Below, in pieces: positions 32,031 to 43,732 of a stretch of DNA of 48,020 nt. This stretch comes from Rhodocollybia butyracea (taxonomy: Eukaryota; Basidiomycota; Agaricomycetes; Agaricales; Omphalotaceae): assembly GCA_015501585.1 (NCBI GenBank), contig JADNRY010000445.1, positions 1-48,020 of the forward strand, given 5' to 3'. Made by a program: the position numbers and the translations under genes. Positions within the stretch are counted from its first letter, which is position 1; every line of letters begins with the position of its first letter. The notes under the pieces were generated by a model. It had not been told where the DNA came from, did not search any database, and saw nothing but the letters and a program-made list of their open reading frames with translations.

Positions 32031-34895
32031 TCATTTCAGAACAACTTTTCCTGCCTCAACATCTTTCATACTCAACCATGCTTTATCCCCCACCTTCTCC
32101 TCAAAATACATAGCTAATTTTCCAACCAGGGTCTCTGCACCCTTACTATTGACAAATTTCTTATTAGTGAAAATGAACATGCCTCTTTTGAATCGAGTCA
32201 GCATAACATTGGTGCGGCGGAGATTGTTCAAGAATCCTGGTTTCAATGATCTGACAATGGAGATAATGATATAATCATCCTCATTGCCTAGATAATGGAA
32301 TGGATCATTAGCAAGTAAACAAATAGATCAAATCAAAGAAAATAGATACCCTGGAACGAGTCAACATTGAAACACTTATCATTCCAGTTGAGCTCATTTT
32401 GCTGCATCAGCTTTTCTATGAGATTTCTTTGTGAATCATAGGGAGTAACAACTCTGTAGCTTTTGCCAGATGACTCCAAGAATGCTGCAAGTTTTAATAC
32501 TGCTGATGCTTCTTCATTATTCTAATAGGCCATGACCATAGATCCAAAAAAAAAAACAACTGTAAACAAAAACTCACAATGAAAGAATTATTTTGCATTT
32601 TTTCAGTCCCAGGGATATCTAGAAACTGACAAGCAATAGTGGAGTTGGTAATAGGATGGAGTGCATTGGATTTCAGAAGGCTTTCATAGACTTGTTCTGA
32701 AATGAAGTCACCCATTTGAGGTGGCATACGATCTGTGCAATAAAAGAAGCATGAGAAGACAAAAATCAAAGGTTGAAAAAGCATACACTGGGTATCTAGA
32801 AGATGCACATAAGCATGAAGATGATTGATTTCAAAAACACTCTGAAGTTCTTCAATATCTTCCTGTCCATGAGGAGGCACTAAACAGTATATGTATAGAA
32901 AGCCTACATGAGAAAATGAAAACTTACATTGCTTATCATCTCCAATAAGACACATCTTCTCTAATTTTGTAACAGCCAGAGTGAAAACTGGCAAATAATC
33001 ACCAATCTCAATCTGACTGGCTTCATCTACAATCAGTGTATGAATTGGAATGCTAGGGAGGAACTTTTTGCGAATCCATTGACTTGACAGCATGCTGAGA
33101 GTGCATAAGATGACTTTACATCCAGCTATCCTTGTAGGAAGCATTGTGTAGAAGTCATCAGATCTGATAATATTGTCTTTAATATCATGTCCATAAAGGT
33201 GTTCATGCCTAAAGCAAAACTGTTCAGTCAATCTTATCACCAGAATATTTTGAAAAAGATACCAGTCCAGATGAAAATCCACTGAGATTAGAAGTCTCCA
33301 GTTCATGAATCCAATCGAGGCTAACTTTTCTGCTATATTTTTTACTGCTACATTGGACTGTGCTATAAGCCATATTCCAGGACAGTCCCGGCTATAAGCA
33401 ATTTCCACAAATCTGGAAATTACCCTGTATTATGGTTCAGTAAAAGGAAATCATGATATATAAATGCCCACGAAGTTTTTCCTGACCCTGGTGGGCCACG
33501 GATAAGAATGATCCGATCTTCGTCTTTAGGCGAAAGCATCTTCTCAATAGCTAAAGTCTGCGAATGGTTAAGTGGGCGCTTCGGCCCAGTCTCAGGAACC
33601 GTGACACTCTCAGACTTGAAGTAGTGAGGAGTGGACCTTGCCGGCCAAGACATAACTCCATGTGGAGGGTCCCAGAGGTTGATGATCCAGGGATTCTCAG
33701 TGAAAAGTGACATTTTGCCCTTGAGAATATCCAGAACAATGTCTGCCTTCCGACTATCAGCCGTTGTCGGTCCATCACGTCCCCTTGAGATGATACTTCC
33801 AGTGAGAATAGCATTGGAACTTCCAATGGCGTGAGATATTTTCAGAGGAGCAGCACGGCCCTTTACAAATCCAGTCGAAGCTGGGAGTTTGATGGAACCA
33901 TGTTCATTGGCGAGACTGAGCTGAATTTGCTAAAGATCAAAGCATTATCAAGAATGAAACTACTAAAGAGTTCTGAAATCCGGATACTCACTTGATTAGA
34001 ATGTAGCTTTGCCTTGTAAACATGAGACGTAGCTTGGAAGTTGCCCTCTCCATCCGTCCCTCCAGTAACAGCATGCTCTGTTTCCATAGGTTTCATATGG
34101 TGTAGTCTCAGGGCATCTCCAGCCCATTTTGAAACTATGTCGAGAATCTATGAATTTGTTAGTTAATTAACGATGCAGCGCTCAACTGAATCAACATGCC
34201 TTGACAGGGACTTTGAGTGTATCCACGATAGGGACTGTACTAAACTGCTCTGGAGCATTCTCAAATTCTGAGATGAACTGGGACACCCAGGCCCTTGAGG
34301 CAATAATAACAGAGAATGATGTTTTGAGATTAGATCGAGAACAGGTTAGATCCGCAAAGGCACTCTCGACATTCCTGCGATGTAGCTGAACGCTCGCGTT
34401 TTCGCTACCTATGAGGTCGGAGAGTGCATTTACCGGCGACTTCCGTCGACCATTTTTATCAAGAACCGCGGACTGAATGTCGACACCAAGAGTGATGCGA
34501 ATGCCCAAGTCGCGGTATAGTGAAAGAGCCAGTGGCGCGAGATCGAACGCGTAGAATCCACGACAGAGTACGTTTTCAAGCATCGAACGGACTCTGTCAG
34601 CCTTCTCGAAAAGAGAATCAGGTCGACGACCCAACAACGTCGGAAATGAGATGAGCAAAACATGGTTGCAACTATCGGAGATTGCAAGCCAGAGAATGGT
34701 TTGATCGTTTTCATCGAACGCGACAGAGACACCTAAAGGCTTTCCGTCATTTAAGAATGGTTTAAGAACGCCAACGGAGATTTCGGATTCATCGCGGGTG
34801 ATAATGGTTGCTTTATCGGTGTTCAAATGACTATACTGGCCCTTTCCGCTGAGTAGATTCTGTTCGAGAAATTGAGGGAGTTTGGGCGAGCTCAT
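32031..34895 (-). CDS. Superfamily 1 (UPF1/SETX/ZNFX1-like) helicase
   Basis: Nine exons (34200-34895, 33992-34147, 33472-33929, 33263-33424, 32928-33208, 32787-32879, 32578-32732, 32350-32521, 32031-32287) join in frame into 809 residues. Residues 1-232 form a separate N-terminal domain with a faint RNase D/DEDD-exonuclease look (RGFYAFDLAPLALSLYRDLG, VDIQSAVL). The helicase core follows: Walker A GPPGSGKTS at about 428-437, DEASQ at 552-556, GDDKQLPP at about 580, YRMPPQMGDF at about 617, then TPYDSQRNLIEKL, SFQGNEDDYIIISIVRS and RRTNVMLTR.K (motifs IV-VI). It should be an ATP-dependent RNA or DNA unwinding enzyme. Intron 1 (34148-34199) starts GC, not GT. The start at 34895 is the first in-frame ATG. 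The gene ends soon after motif VI, with no extra C-terminal domain. Confidence 0.9.
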
Positions 34896-36685
34896 GGTCG
34901 TAAGAAAGGACTTATCGATGATCAATCTCACACACGGTTCGGTATCAGTGTTTTCAGCGCTTCACTCCTTGAGGCTCATCTTTATTTATAGTTCTCTCAA
35001 TGGGACCGCGCCGGTTACTTCCTTCCTTCCTTCCTCAGCACAAAACTGCCAGTGGTGGTTCCAAGGCTGATATAGCGTAGCCGGGTGCCAAAGAAAATCA
35101 AAATTCTTCGGCGGTACGCATATTTCTCTGACCAGTCCAGGAAGGAGTAATTTTGCATTTAATTGTTTTCGATAGGTCACAGTATTCTCATCTCGACCGA
35201 AGGATTCGTACGCGTGCGATAGCTATTTGCAAGGCTATCTGTGATTGGTGATACGCGCCTTTCGAAATGCAGGATCGACCTTTCAAAAATCGGTTTGGGC
35301 CTCAGAGCAAATTCGATTATCCCATATTTGCGGTATGGATCAGCCAATCTTAGACAGTTCAATCGTCGTCCTTTGTCCCGTCAAATCTAGGCCTCATCCG
35401 ACACAAGCAAACTGGTTATCTTTGATTTTCGCAGAAGAACAGCTGAACACTCTTAAAACGAACCATAGGTCTTCGTGCTTCCTCTATGCATCCAGAACTC
35501 GACCTCGAAGATTCAGAGACGCCATCGAGTCGTTCTTATCATAACACTATCGTAAATCTTAGACCTACCATCACCCTCTCTCGCCCTAGTCCCTTTAGTC
35601 TCTCCAGCACATCTCGCTATTTCCCCGCAAAGACCATCGTTTTTCGCTACCGCTGATAACGACCGTCACACGCTCTCCAAAGCTTGGACCATTTTCTCTA
35701 ACGCTCGCCACGCAGTCTATTAGCCTATAACTATGCGAACTGCCTTTCTCACCTACTGCTGAGATTTCGGCTACTATGATGATCTCCCAATTGAGCGCCA
35801 AACTCCTACGCTATCAAAAAGCATACATCGTACCGCCCACTACCAATGATACAGTGTCTTCAAAGGGTGATGCTCTCGCCTATGCTTACGTCTGAATAAT
35901 CCTCCAAGGACGGTCGAAGTGACAAGATGTCTTTGCTTATTCACAACGTCGCTGAAAATCTCCGAAATTAAACTTGATTCGCAGCCTGCCCCCTCTACCC
36001 TGTCTTTTCCGACAAGGGTCAACCGTAATGTGGATTCTGGGACTTTCTTCACCGTCTGGGATCGCTCTCATTTTTTCTCTTTTGGTCCATCTCCAACCCT
36101 GCATATTATCACTGCGTGTTCATGTCAGTCTCCAACTTCTATCATTTTATAACACAGATATTATTTGTAACATAGCGAAGATGAAACGGCTGATGGACGA
36201 ACACGACCATGAACAACAGCGATTGAAAGGAGACCACTTGGGGACCACAATAATGTAAGCCTGCCGTGGCTTACCACACTTGAACCGCCAAGATGTGCTT
36301 ATATACAATCCAGAGGCTGAACATATGGTTTGTGTTTATACTGCCGTTTTGGCGTAACGGTCAAAGCTGCTGGATTGTGACAAAGACCCACTTACAAATA
36401 AATGGCTTTGAGATGGAATATGTATTTGATACACTGAGAACATAGATTATAACATCTTGGCTTTCATCTACCTCATTAAAAACCGTGATACAGTGAATCT
36501 AAAGTTAACAAAATGTGATTCTGAAACCAAGGTTGTGGTGGTTGTGGTAGTGGTGGTTGTGGTGGATTGTTATATGGGTGGTGGTTAGCAGAATATGCCT
36601 CTGCGGCTCTGAAGGGTGCCAAGCTACAAACAAACAATATACACAAATACCGGCATCACTCGGCATCACTTTCGGATAAAGAGGC
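34896..36685. other. Intergenic region, one segment shared with 39.9-40.2 kb
   Basis: No gene supported. The part 35830-36490 (GGGTGATGCTCTCGCCTAT, AGCGAAGATGAAACGGCTGA, TTTGATACACTGAGAA) is paralogous to 39925-40215, with extra sequence inserted here. Both segments lie just 3' of a minus-strand BTB copy, so they are duplicated 3' flanks. A TTCC microsatellite is at about 35018-35036. Confidence 0.5.
36343..36382 (+). repeat. Fragment resembling the 5' half of tRNA-His
   Basis: GCCGTTTTGGCGTAACGGTC and then TGCTGGATTGTGAC resemble a 5' acceptor strand, D arm and the 5' side of an anticodon arm with GTG in the loop. The 3' half is missing: the matching stem does not follow (CAAAGACCC instead). 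It is probably a retro-inserted or truncated piece. Confidence 0.3.
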
Positions 36686-38856
36686 TTAAAAAACAAACCT
36701 AGGTAGTGGTAAATTGTTATATGTGTAGTAAAATTTAGCTTCAGGAAATTTCTCGAGGATAGCGCTTGCGAAACTAAAACCGTACGTCTGGGAATGCCGG
36801 TCCTTTTTCAAGCGTTCCCGAATTTCAACAAGATGCAATGCGGTCAACAAGCCTAAACGTCCGACATCCTTTCCACTCAAGGTTTGGGAGCGCTGAAGGA
36901 TCGTGTCTAACGCCGGGGCAATCCAGTGAGTTATGCCATATCTTCTTGCCACCACCACCTTCTCGATTGGGTCGATATCGACAGTGATGTTGGTCATCAT
37001 TTCGATTGCATGTGCTCTGACTGCATCCATGCACCATTGGTCGGCCAGTTTGAGAACAGAATGCCATTCATTGAACGACAAGGCTTCCAGCCAACCGATT
37101 ATCTTACTATATCTCGCGTTAGCGCACCGTGATACAAAGGAGATGAATCATGATCGACGCACGGAGGGCACAAAACTCTTAGAAGCTGACGGAAATCATG
37201 TTTCGAAACTCATCACTAAATCGGACAAAAGCTGCCGTTGGATGATACCAAAGGGCATTATACGTCAAAGTTTTGTATTATCATAATGGAATATCATACA
37301 TCCCCATGGCCAAGGAATAATAAGACAATATTGCGATGTATTATGGTCTTACTCTCAAATTGCAGTAGTATTGTGATTTCAGCTGCATATTATATCGGTG
37401 TGATATCTGATTTTCAGCATCCCTCCATATTTTGTTGTTGATACGATGCATTATATTCGAAAAGGATTATGTCCTGGTCCTGCAGGCATCACTGCATATC
37501 CCTCTCTGATTGTTTACTGCCGATATGCATGCACCCAACATGCACCTTTTCGACTTCTGCTGGTACTTTGGTGTGTTAATTCAACAGCGATGGGTATAGG
37601 CCAAAATCAGCTCCTTGAAATCCCAAGTTATTACTTAATCCCTTCAACAAAGCTTGCGATTTCATGAAAACAGATCTACAAGTCCGTTTCCGCTCGGGTA
37701 ACACAACCCTGCTTGGCATCAGCGCCCCATTTTTATGCCCCAATATATCTTTCTGACATGCGTGATAACCTGGGCTTACATTATTTAGCACCCTGAGGTA
37801 AATCAGGGTAAGTTGCTCTTTCTTTTTTCTTCCCCCATCACCATTGTGTTTGTTCTCTCTCAACGCTCCCTCAAGACGCTCCCTCAAGACGCTCTGTCAA
37901 GCAAATCTACTCTATTCTGCAACTGACTCTCCTTCAAAAGACAACAAGATCTCTAATACCAAGACAAGGACGTGTCAAGCTCGCTGCAACGTGTCCGACA
38001 AATCAACTTCCAAGGCTCAAGATACACGCTTGACTCTACGACTCCGACTCTACGTTAACGCTTGCTCCCCAGGTTCCCAGTCTGTTCCTCTTCTTTCTTC
38101 CTACTTATGTATCCTGACAATTGTCTTTCTTACTCCCTGTCCTTGTTCCAATTCATGTATAATGTATCGTTTTACTAGTTAGTACAAATACAGGATATTC
38201 ACCTCACGTTGTCGTACCATGAGCATTCTGAACCGGAAATTTACTGGCGGTGAGAATTTTATTGGTCCCATAATTCCTAGGCGTTTTCTGTGCTTGAGGA
38301 TCATGCATTACATTCTAATACGTGTGAATGCCTTACACTTCAATAATTGTACTTGATTCTAAGGTCCTCCAGATATTTTCATGGATTGTAATTTGAGGTC
38401 ATCACAGATTACTTGCCTCTCAAATATATTCAATGAGAATCTGACATGCAGTATTTTACTGATATTACGATCATTGCACCAAGTTTATATTGGATTTCGG
38501 GGGACTACCATCTATGACCAAATCTCTCCGATTTAGTGATGCTCCTTCCAAGTGGATAGGAGTTTCGTCGGACATTCCTTCATTTGCTCCATCAGACGGA
38601 AGTGGCATCTCTAACATCCCTTTGAAAACTTCGGATTGGCTGGAAAGGAAGTGCATTGGAATCTGGAACAATCGATTATCCACCTGAATTTTTCGTGAGT
38701 TGCAATCAACTCATAATCGTGAAACGCCTCAATAACCAGAAAAATCTTGGTCGGCAAGTAATAAGAGGCATCCCTCTGAAGCTTGTCAGGATCCGGGGTA
38801 CCACTATCTACGGGTTCTGCCACGGACACAGGGAGTCGAGGAGGGGAAAAAGACAT
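36686..38856 (-). pseudogene. BTB/POZ domain protein D, split by an insertion
   Basis: Exon 1 is 38737-38856 (start MSFSPPRL, RDASYYLPTKIFL). Exon 2 is in two pieces, 38542-38683 (VDNRLFQIPMHFLSSQSEVF, TPIHLEG) and 37163-37208 (DFRQLLRVLCPP). Exon 3 is 36686-37106 (LKLADQWCMDAVRAHA, ARRYGITHWIAPALD). Without the inserted sequence the two exon 2 pieces total 188 bases, exactly the length of exon 2 in BTB B, and the frame is continuous, so the gene was intact when the element landed. All intron positions match BTB A-C. The expected product, about 242 residues, is a BTB adaptor-type protein; as it stands only the first ~90 residues could be made before a foreign tail. Confidence 0.8.
37211..38541. 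mobile_element. 1,331 bp insertion with 14 bp terminal inverted repeats
   Basis: The left end CATCACTAAATCGG (37211-37224) and the right end CCGATTTAGTGATG (38528-38541) are perfect inverted repeats. CT flanks both ends (37209-37210 and 38542-38543), a 2 bp target duplication. The element sits exactly inside exon 2 of BTB D. No long open frame or transposase motif is seen; a 13 bp motif (ACGCTCCCTCAAG) is tandemly repeated near 37863-37900. The superfamily is not recognised. Confidence 0.75.
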
Positions 38857-40233
38857 CGATGGCGAGGCAATAGGGAAAGAAGTATGAGTTTGACAATGAA
38901 CGCTAAATGTACATTAAAACGTTAAATATCCCTGTCAAAAGTCATTGTCCAGATGACCAGACCGGACCAGAGCATGTAAAAACGAAAAGGTTGGCACATG
39001 ATGATATCCGCTGTCATCCGCTCTGGTTCATTGCTCAGAGCTGCTGGGTTGTAGTGGTTCATGAATTTGAAATGCTACAGACAGATGTAGATGTAACTCA
39101 AACGAATGATATAGCTCTCAAATCTGCTCAGATTTGGACTGGAGTTACTGCCATATATGGCATACAATTTCTGCTCACTACGATACACGATTTATGCTAC
39201 AACACAGTACAATAGGCTAAAAAAAACTTACTTTGCTGTATTCTATCGTTTCTTCTCGTGTTCGAAACCAATTAGACCAACAGCCAAGCGAAGAATGAAT
39301 GAACTTACTGCTTTCTTACAATCGCCCTTTCCTTGTACAACTTGCAGAAAACAGCACCAGGGACATCCCAATGAGCCTTGAAGTTGTTCTCCGTGCCTTG
39401 TGGATCACTGGCGCACAATTCTAGCTCGCATGACGACGCATATAGCTCTGTTTTGACACATATAACTGTTTAAGGCATGAGGTGAGTGAAGAAAAAACAA
39501 TAGATACATGAACATGCTTTGCGTTAGTTGGATCGGTGGTGGGCTTCCGCGATGTCTCGTTGATCTTCCTCAATCCTGAATCATTTATCAGTACTAATAA
39601 AATCAAAATAGTTAAATACACACAGGTGGTATGGAAGATGCTTGGTGACCAAAACAGCTGGGGATGGTACAGTGATGGAAGAATTGGAAACCGAGGACAG
39701 TCGAGTAGTGAGAAATCAATAATATTTGGCTGCAAGAACGAGATATTCGTTGGAATGCATGCGATAGACCGCGAGGACAAGCTGGTTGGACAATGCCAGG
39801 TGATTGCAACGACGCGTGAGCTAGAGATGATGCAACGTGGAGCAAGTGAGATGCGACAATGCGCTGGTTGGAGCAAGAGATGATGCGACGATGCACTGGC
39901 TGGAATGAGAGGTGGATGGAGGTACCCACTATCTATGATTCAGTATCTTCAGAGGGTGATGCTCTCGCCTATACTTACCTCTGATGAGACTATGTGTTCA
40001 TGTCAGTCTGCACCTCTCACTATCATTTTGTAACACTCAGATATCATTTGTAGCATAGCGAAGATGAAACGGCTGATGAACGAACGCGACCATGAACAAC
40101 AGCGACTGAGGAGATCACGATAAACGGCTTTCAAGACGATGTAATTGGTAAATAAAAAAAACGACATTTGATACACTGAGAATACAGATATGGCACCTTG
40201 GCTTCTACCTCATTGAAAACAACGGTCAGACCC
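38857..40233. other. Intergenic region, partly duplicated flank
   Basis: No gene supported. Short open frames around 39421-39883 lack introns, homology or domain signals. Around 39800-39910 imperfect repeats of GAGATGATGCRACG occur. From about 39925 to 40215 the sequence is the paralogue of 35830-36490. Confidence 0.45.
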
Positions 40234-40762
40234 CTAGTATGGATATGACGCTTCGCTTTCGTGATCTAGTAGGCATTCGAAAGTTAACAAAGTGTGTTTC
40301 TGAAATGAAGTTGGTTTGTACGCACCTTTGTAGTAAATTTCGGCTTCAGGAAATTTCTCAAAAATAGCGCTTGTAAAATCAAAATCAACAGACTGTCTTG
40401 TGGGTAACACCGGGGGCAAGGACCGGCGCAGTTGGTTTCCCACTGCCATTAACGCAGTGGTCAACGCAGGGGGCAACGCAGTTGATTTTTTGATGATGTC
40501 ACTCCATTGAATTGGAGTGCCGGCCAGTGAATGAACTCTAATTGATGCTGAATTGATACCTGATGGATTTTTCCCACTCCATTGTAGTAATGCGAAGTTG
40601 TGCTTCAGGACATGGCAATATGTGTTTACATCTAGTGCTAAACCCAGCAGCATCAGAGATACACCAGAATCGGGCAGATAGACGGTTGAATGCAGCCATT
40701 GAGCATATGGCGCCTAATTCTTTCCCACCACCAAATACCTGATCTTCAATGTTCCTCTTCAT
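40234..40762 (-). pseudogene. BTB-family relic (C-terminal fragment only)
   Basis: The segment encoding DFTSAIFEKFPEAEIYYKG (about 40322-40390) matches the end of BTB D (SAILEKFPEAKFYY). Upstream, to about 40762, only weak traces of the conserved helical region remain, in changing frames, and the BTB domain itself is absent. The 3' flank is duplicated as well. Confidence 0.5.
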
Positions 40763-41048
40763 ACCACATGAATAAGAAAAGTGTATCCTCTATCTTTTGG
40801 TGAACAAAACATTTATCAATACTATATGTAGCCATACATTAATTCTTTTGAGAATTTTTCTCGGGATAAATGTCAGTAGATGGTTATTTCTGCCATTTAA
40901 TCATTCAAGAGGACATGGAACCAAGGGCTTGATTTGGGCTTGATGGCTAATAAAAAAGTGCCAGATAGTAATGGTGTAGTAATCTCTAGGGTCTCAAATA
41001 TGCAAAATCTAGTATCAGTCTCACAGCAAGTCCAATAGTATGGGCTAG

Positions 41049-41306
41049 TGTATAACGCCCTTAGGCGAGAGTCTTACGTTCACACGAAAGAGCACGACAA
41101 AGGCTATGCGATTGTGTACTCGTAGTGTAGAAGAACTACAGTAATTTATGTAATTCGACTAGTTATAGTAATCGAAATGAATAGAATAGAAATGATATCT
41201 AATTGTAAGATAAGATAAGATAAGAGTCGCGATGCGACAAAAGTTAAGGCCGCGCCATAAGGCGTGGCCGGAAGGGAATCAGGCAAGATGGGGAGGAGGC
41301 GTTACA
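41049..41306 (-). repeat. 3' LTR
   Basis: Read on the minus strand it begins TGTAACGCCTCC and ends GGGCGTTATACA, i.e. TG...CA with inverted TGTAACGCC-type ends. It is 258 bp and directly preceded by a polypurine tract. It contains a GATAA tandem run (about 41210-41226 on +). The 5' LTR is outside the window, so element age cannot be estimated. Confidence 0.8.
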
Positions 41307-41317
41307 CCCTCCCCCAC
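41307..41317 (-). other. Polypurine tract
   Basis: GTGGGGGAGGG on the minus strand, immediately upstream of the LTR start. This is the expected primer site for plus-strand DNA synthesis. Confidence 0.75.
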
Positions 41318-41390
41318 TAGATTAGTACCTAGGGTACTAATCGAACAATATGATGGGATAAATCCCCAATAAGACGTATTACTGGGGGGA

Positions 41391-43681
41391 TTATCCATCA
41401 GATTCATCCATCTGGGGAGACGTATCTCCAGATGATGAAGACGGTCCTGCGGGAGCAGGTCCAGATGAAGAATGAGCTGGAGCAGTGGCTCCAGCAGCAG
41501 TGTTGTTTGTCATCGACGAAGTCGATGCAATAGATGAAGCCTGTGGCACAGGCACAGGCGGCGGGTTGAATACTTGCGGTGCCGTAGGCACCACCGTTGG
41601 AGTAAGCTGGACATCAGTGATGGCCGGCGGACGATTGTCTATTGTACCCGTAAGGGTACGATAGTGATCGTTGATCCCAGCAGGGAGACGAAGATGAGGG
41701 GGCATACGTCCCCTGAGTATTGAAGCAGCTAATGCTGCTTCCGCATTACGTGGATTGAATGTTTGCAGCCAGGTGGCTGCATACAGAGCGGAATCTTCGA
41801 GATCCGCAACAGAGATTCCTTGCTCAGCAAAGAATCGGGCAACATCCTCAATGGTGCCATTGAGGTAATTAGCGAATGATGTTTGCGGTGGAGGAGGTGA
41901 GGCAATTGTAATTTGCCCTGTAGCCACTAAATGGCAATAATAATGGTGACGGAGGATAACCTCCGATGCCAACAGCAAATATCTGGACGATACGTCCAGA
42001 GGGGTTCCAGAAGGCGGATCAGGCCGCCTGGGGTTGATCAGCTGGCGTCCACGAATGGAGCGCTCGCTTACTGCACCGTCTTCGCGGTACACGATGCCCG
42101 AAGGGCGCACGGTCAACCCTTGTGGGGTGACAAGATATGCCGCCCAGGCATCAGCTGTACCATGTCGGGACGGCGGTGCAGTGCCCGCAGGAGCCATTCG
42201 AATGGATGAGGGTCCGGCAGCAGTACTGCTGGACCAGCCTACAGGGGCGGGCTTCATACGGCCTTTCCCTTTTTTCTTCTTTTGAACGGAGTTTTCTCCA
42301 TCCAGAGTGCCAGCAGTGATGCCAGCAGCCTTGTCCTGCTTAGCAGTTCGGGCAATCAATACAAAAACTGGTTCAAACCAGTTGACGAGCAGAGTTCGTT
42401 GTAACTCACTTATGTGAGTTAGATCTCCTCTTCGGAGGGATCGGACTTCCTGGTCTAAGACCCGGTATAGGGTCCAACGCCGTGAGGTGTTGTAGCCATG
42501 TCTACTCGCGAACGTGGGTTCGCGAAGTATCCTAAGATACCAGATGACTTCTCGGCTGTTAGCCGGGAATATAAGATTTTCTGCTCTAGCGAGGGTAGCC
42601 TCGCGAGCGGTGTGAATCCCATAAGAAATGGGAAGTTGTTGATTGTCATTGACTTTGACGAGATTGGCATCTTTGCCGTAGCGAATCCAGCCATCGGTGG
42701 CAAAGTAGCCACCATCACTCCTTCGATGAGGGAGTTCTGGCAGTACTGCCGGAGCATCCTCCTGAGTTTCAGGAGGAATGGTAGAAGACAAAGCAGGATT
42801 GGTACTAAGTACCGCTCCTGCGTAGGAAGACGACGGAGCAGGTGCTCCTGTTGTTGATGGATCCAGGTCCATTGGACCTGCGCTACTATCAATGTCGAAT
42901 GACACTGAGTCGTTGTTAGACGAGAATACGGTTGAAGCCGGAGCTTCTACCCTTCGTCGTTTCCCAGACTGGCTTTCCTCCTCATAACGAGCAGAGCCAT
43001 GACCATGTCTGGTGGATGAATACCGTTGGTATCCTTCCAACTCATCTGAGTATCTGTCGCACCTCTCTTGGAGGCTGCGAATTTCGCGCGCTGTAGATCA
43101 GTATACCGTCTTGTAAGAGACGATAAGTCACGGCTAGCGGTGCCAAGCTGGATAGCCAGCTGCACCGCTGATTCGTTTTCGTTGTTCGACACATTGTGTC
43201 GATGGTGTTGCCGGTAGTACTCCTCTTGAGCGTTACCAGCGGCGGTCCAACTAGGGTCCGCCATAACAAATGCCTCCGTCGAATGCTGGAGGAAGTTTTG
43301 GCAATGAGGACAAATCCCCATGTTCGAAATCTCGTGAAGACGACACCCTATATTAGGGTGGAATGTCCATGATAATTGGTGTCCAACGTTGTTGGATACC
43401 TGGTTGAAGGCCATTGATGATGACCCTGTACCTGCCATGTTACTGGCTTGTTGTAATCCCGCTGGTTCAGCAGGATATGCGTTCGCTGTGCCAAACACAA
43501 GTTGTGCTGGCGGGTTTGTCGACGCGCCAACCGTTCGTTGATTAGGTATCAACGGATTGCTCAGTTGAGCCGGTATAGAGGATGGAGATAGCGCTGGTTG
43601 CCCAGCACCATCGTTTTGTCGTTGTTGCTGCCGAGGCAGCGATGGTGTTTTGTTGTCTGTCGACGGCGTGTCTTTCTCCAT
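41391..43681 (-). CDS. Extra ORF of the chromovirus, between integrase and 3' LTR
   Basis: From MEKDTPST at 43681 to the stop at 41391, about 762 residues if one frame change is allowed for. The change is at about 43085-43090, where a CG is repeated once too often; both sides are long open frames (open to about 42947 and from 43040). Contents: Pro/Gln/Ala-rich N-terminus; a possible zinc site CRLH...CPHC (residues about 113-127); a coiled-coil segment (REIRSLQERCDRYSDELEGY); a basic KRRR; a conserved-looking block (GGYFATDGWIRYGKDANL); KKKKGKGRMK; a further folded-looking part (TIEDVARFFAEQGISVADLE, YAATWLQTFNPRNAEAAL); and a Ser/Pro/Ala-rich tail. No signal peptide or membrane segment, so not a classical Env. 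Function unknown; it could be a second Gag-like or nucleic-acid-binding protein. Confidence 0.7.
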
Positions 43682-43725
43682 GATGGTGAAAGAGTAAGTT
43701 GGGAAAGATAAATTTTTCTTTCCCT

Positions 43726-43732
43726 TTTTATA
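43726..43732 (-). promoter_or_regulatory. TATA-like box upstream of the extra ORF
   Basis: TATAAAA on the minus strand (within CCTATAAAAAGGG), 45 bp upstream of the ATG at 43681. This spacing would allow a separate short transcript for the extra ORF. Confidence 0.4.

Noticed and set aside
35245..36258. Small genes upstream of the helicase
   Set aside because: Only short open frames; part of the segment is a duplicated 3' flank of a BTB gene, which argues against coding.
37444..38182. Coding gene inside the 1,331 bp insertion
   Set aside because: Frames of 73-112 codons on both strands overlap, with no transposase motifs or recognisable domain.
37200..38560. Solo LTR in the BTB D gene
   Set aside because: The ends are not TG...CA and the target duplication is 2 bp, not 4-6 bp; terminal inverted repeats fit a DNA element better.
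39421..39883. Overlapping open frames of 115-151 codons
   Set aside because: No introns, domain, conserved copy or codon bias; the plus frame ends in a low-complexity repeat.
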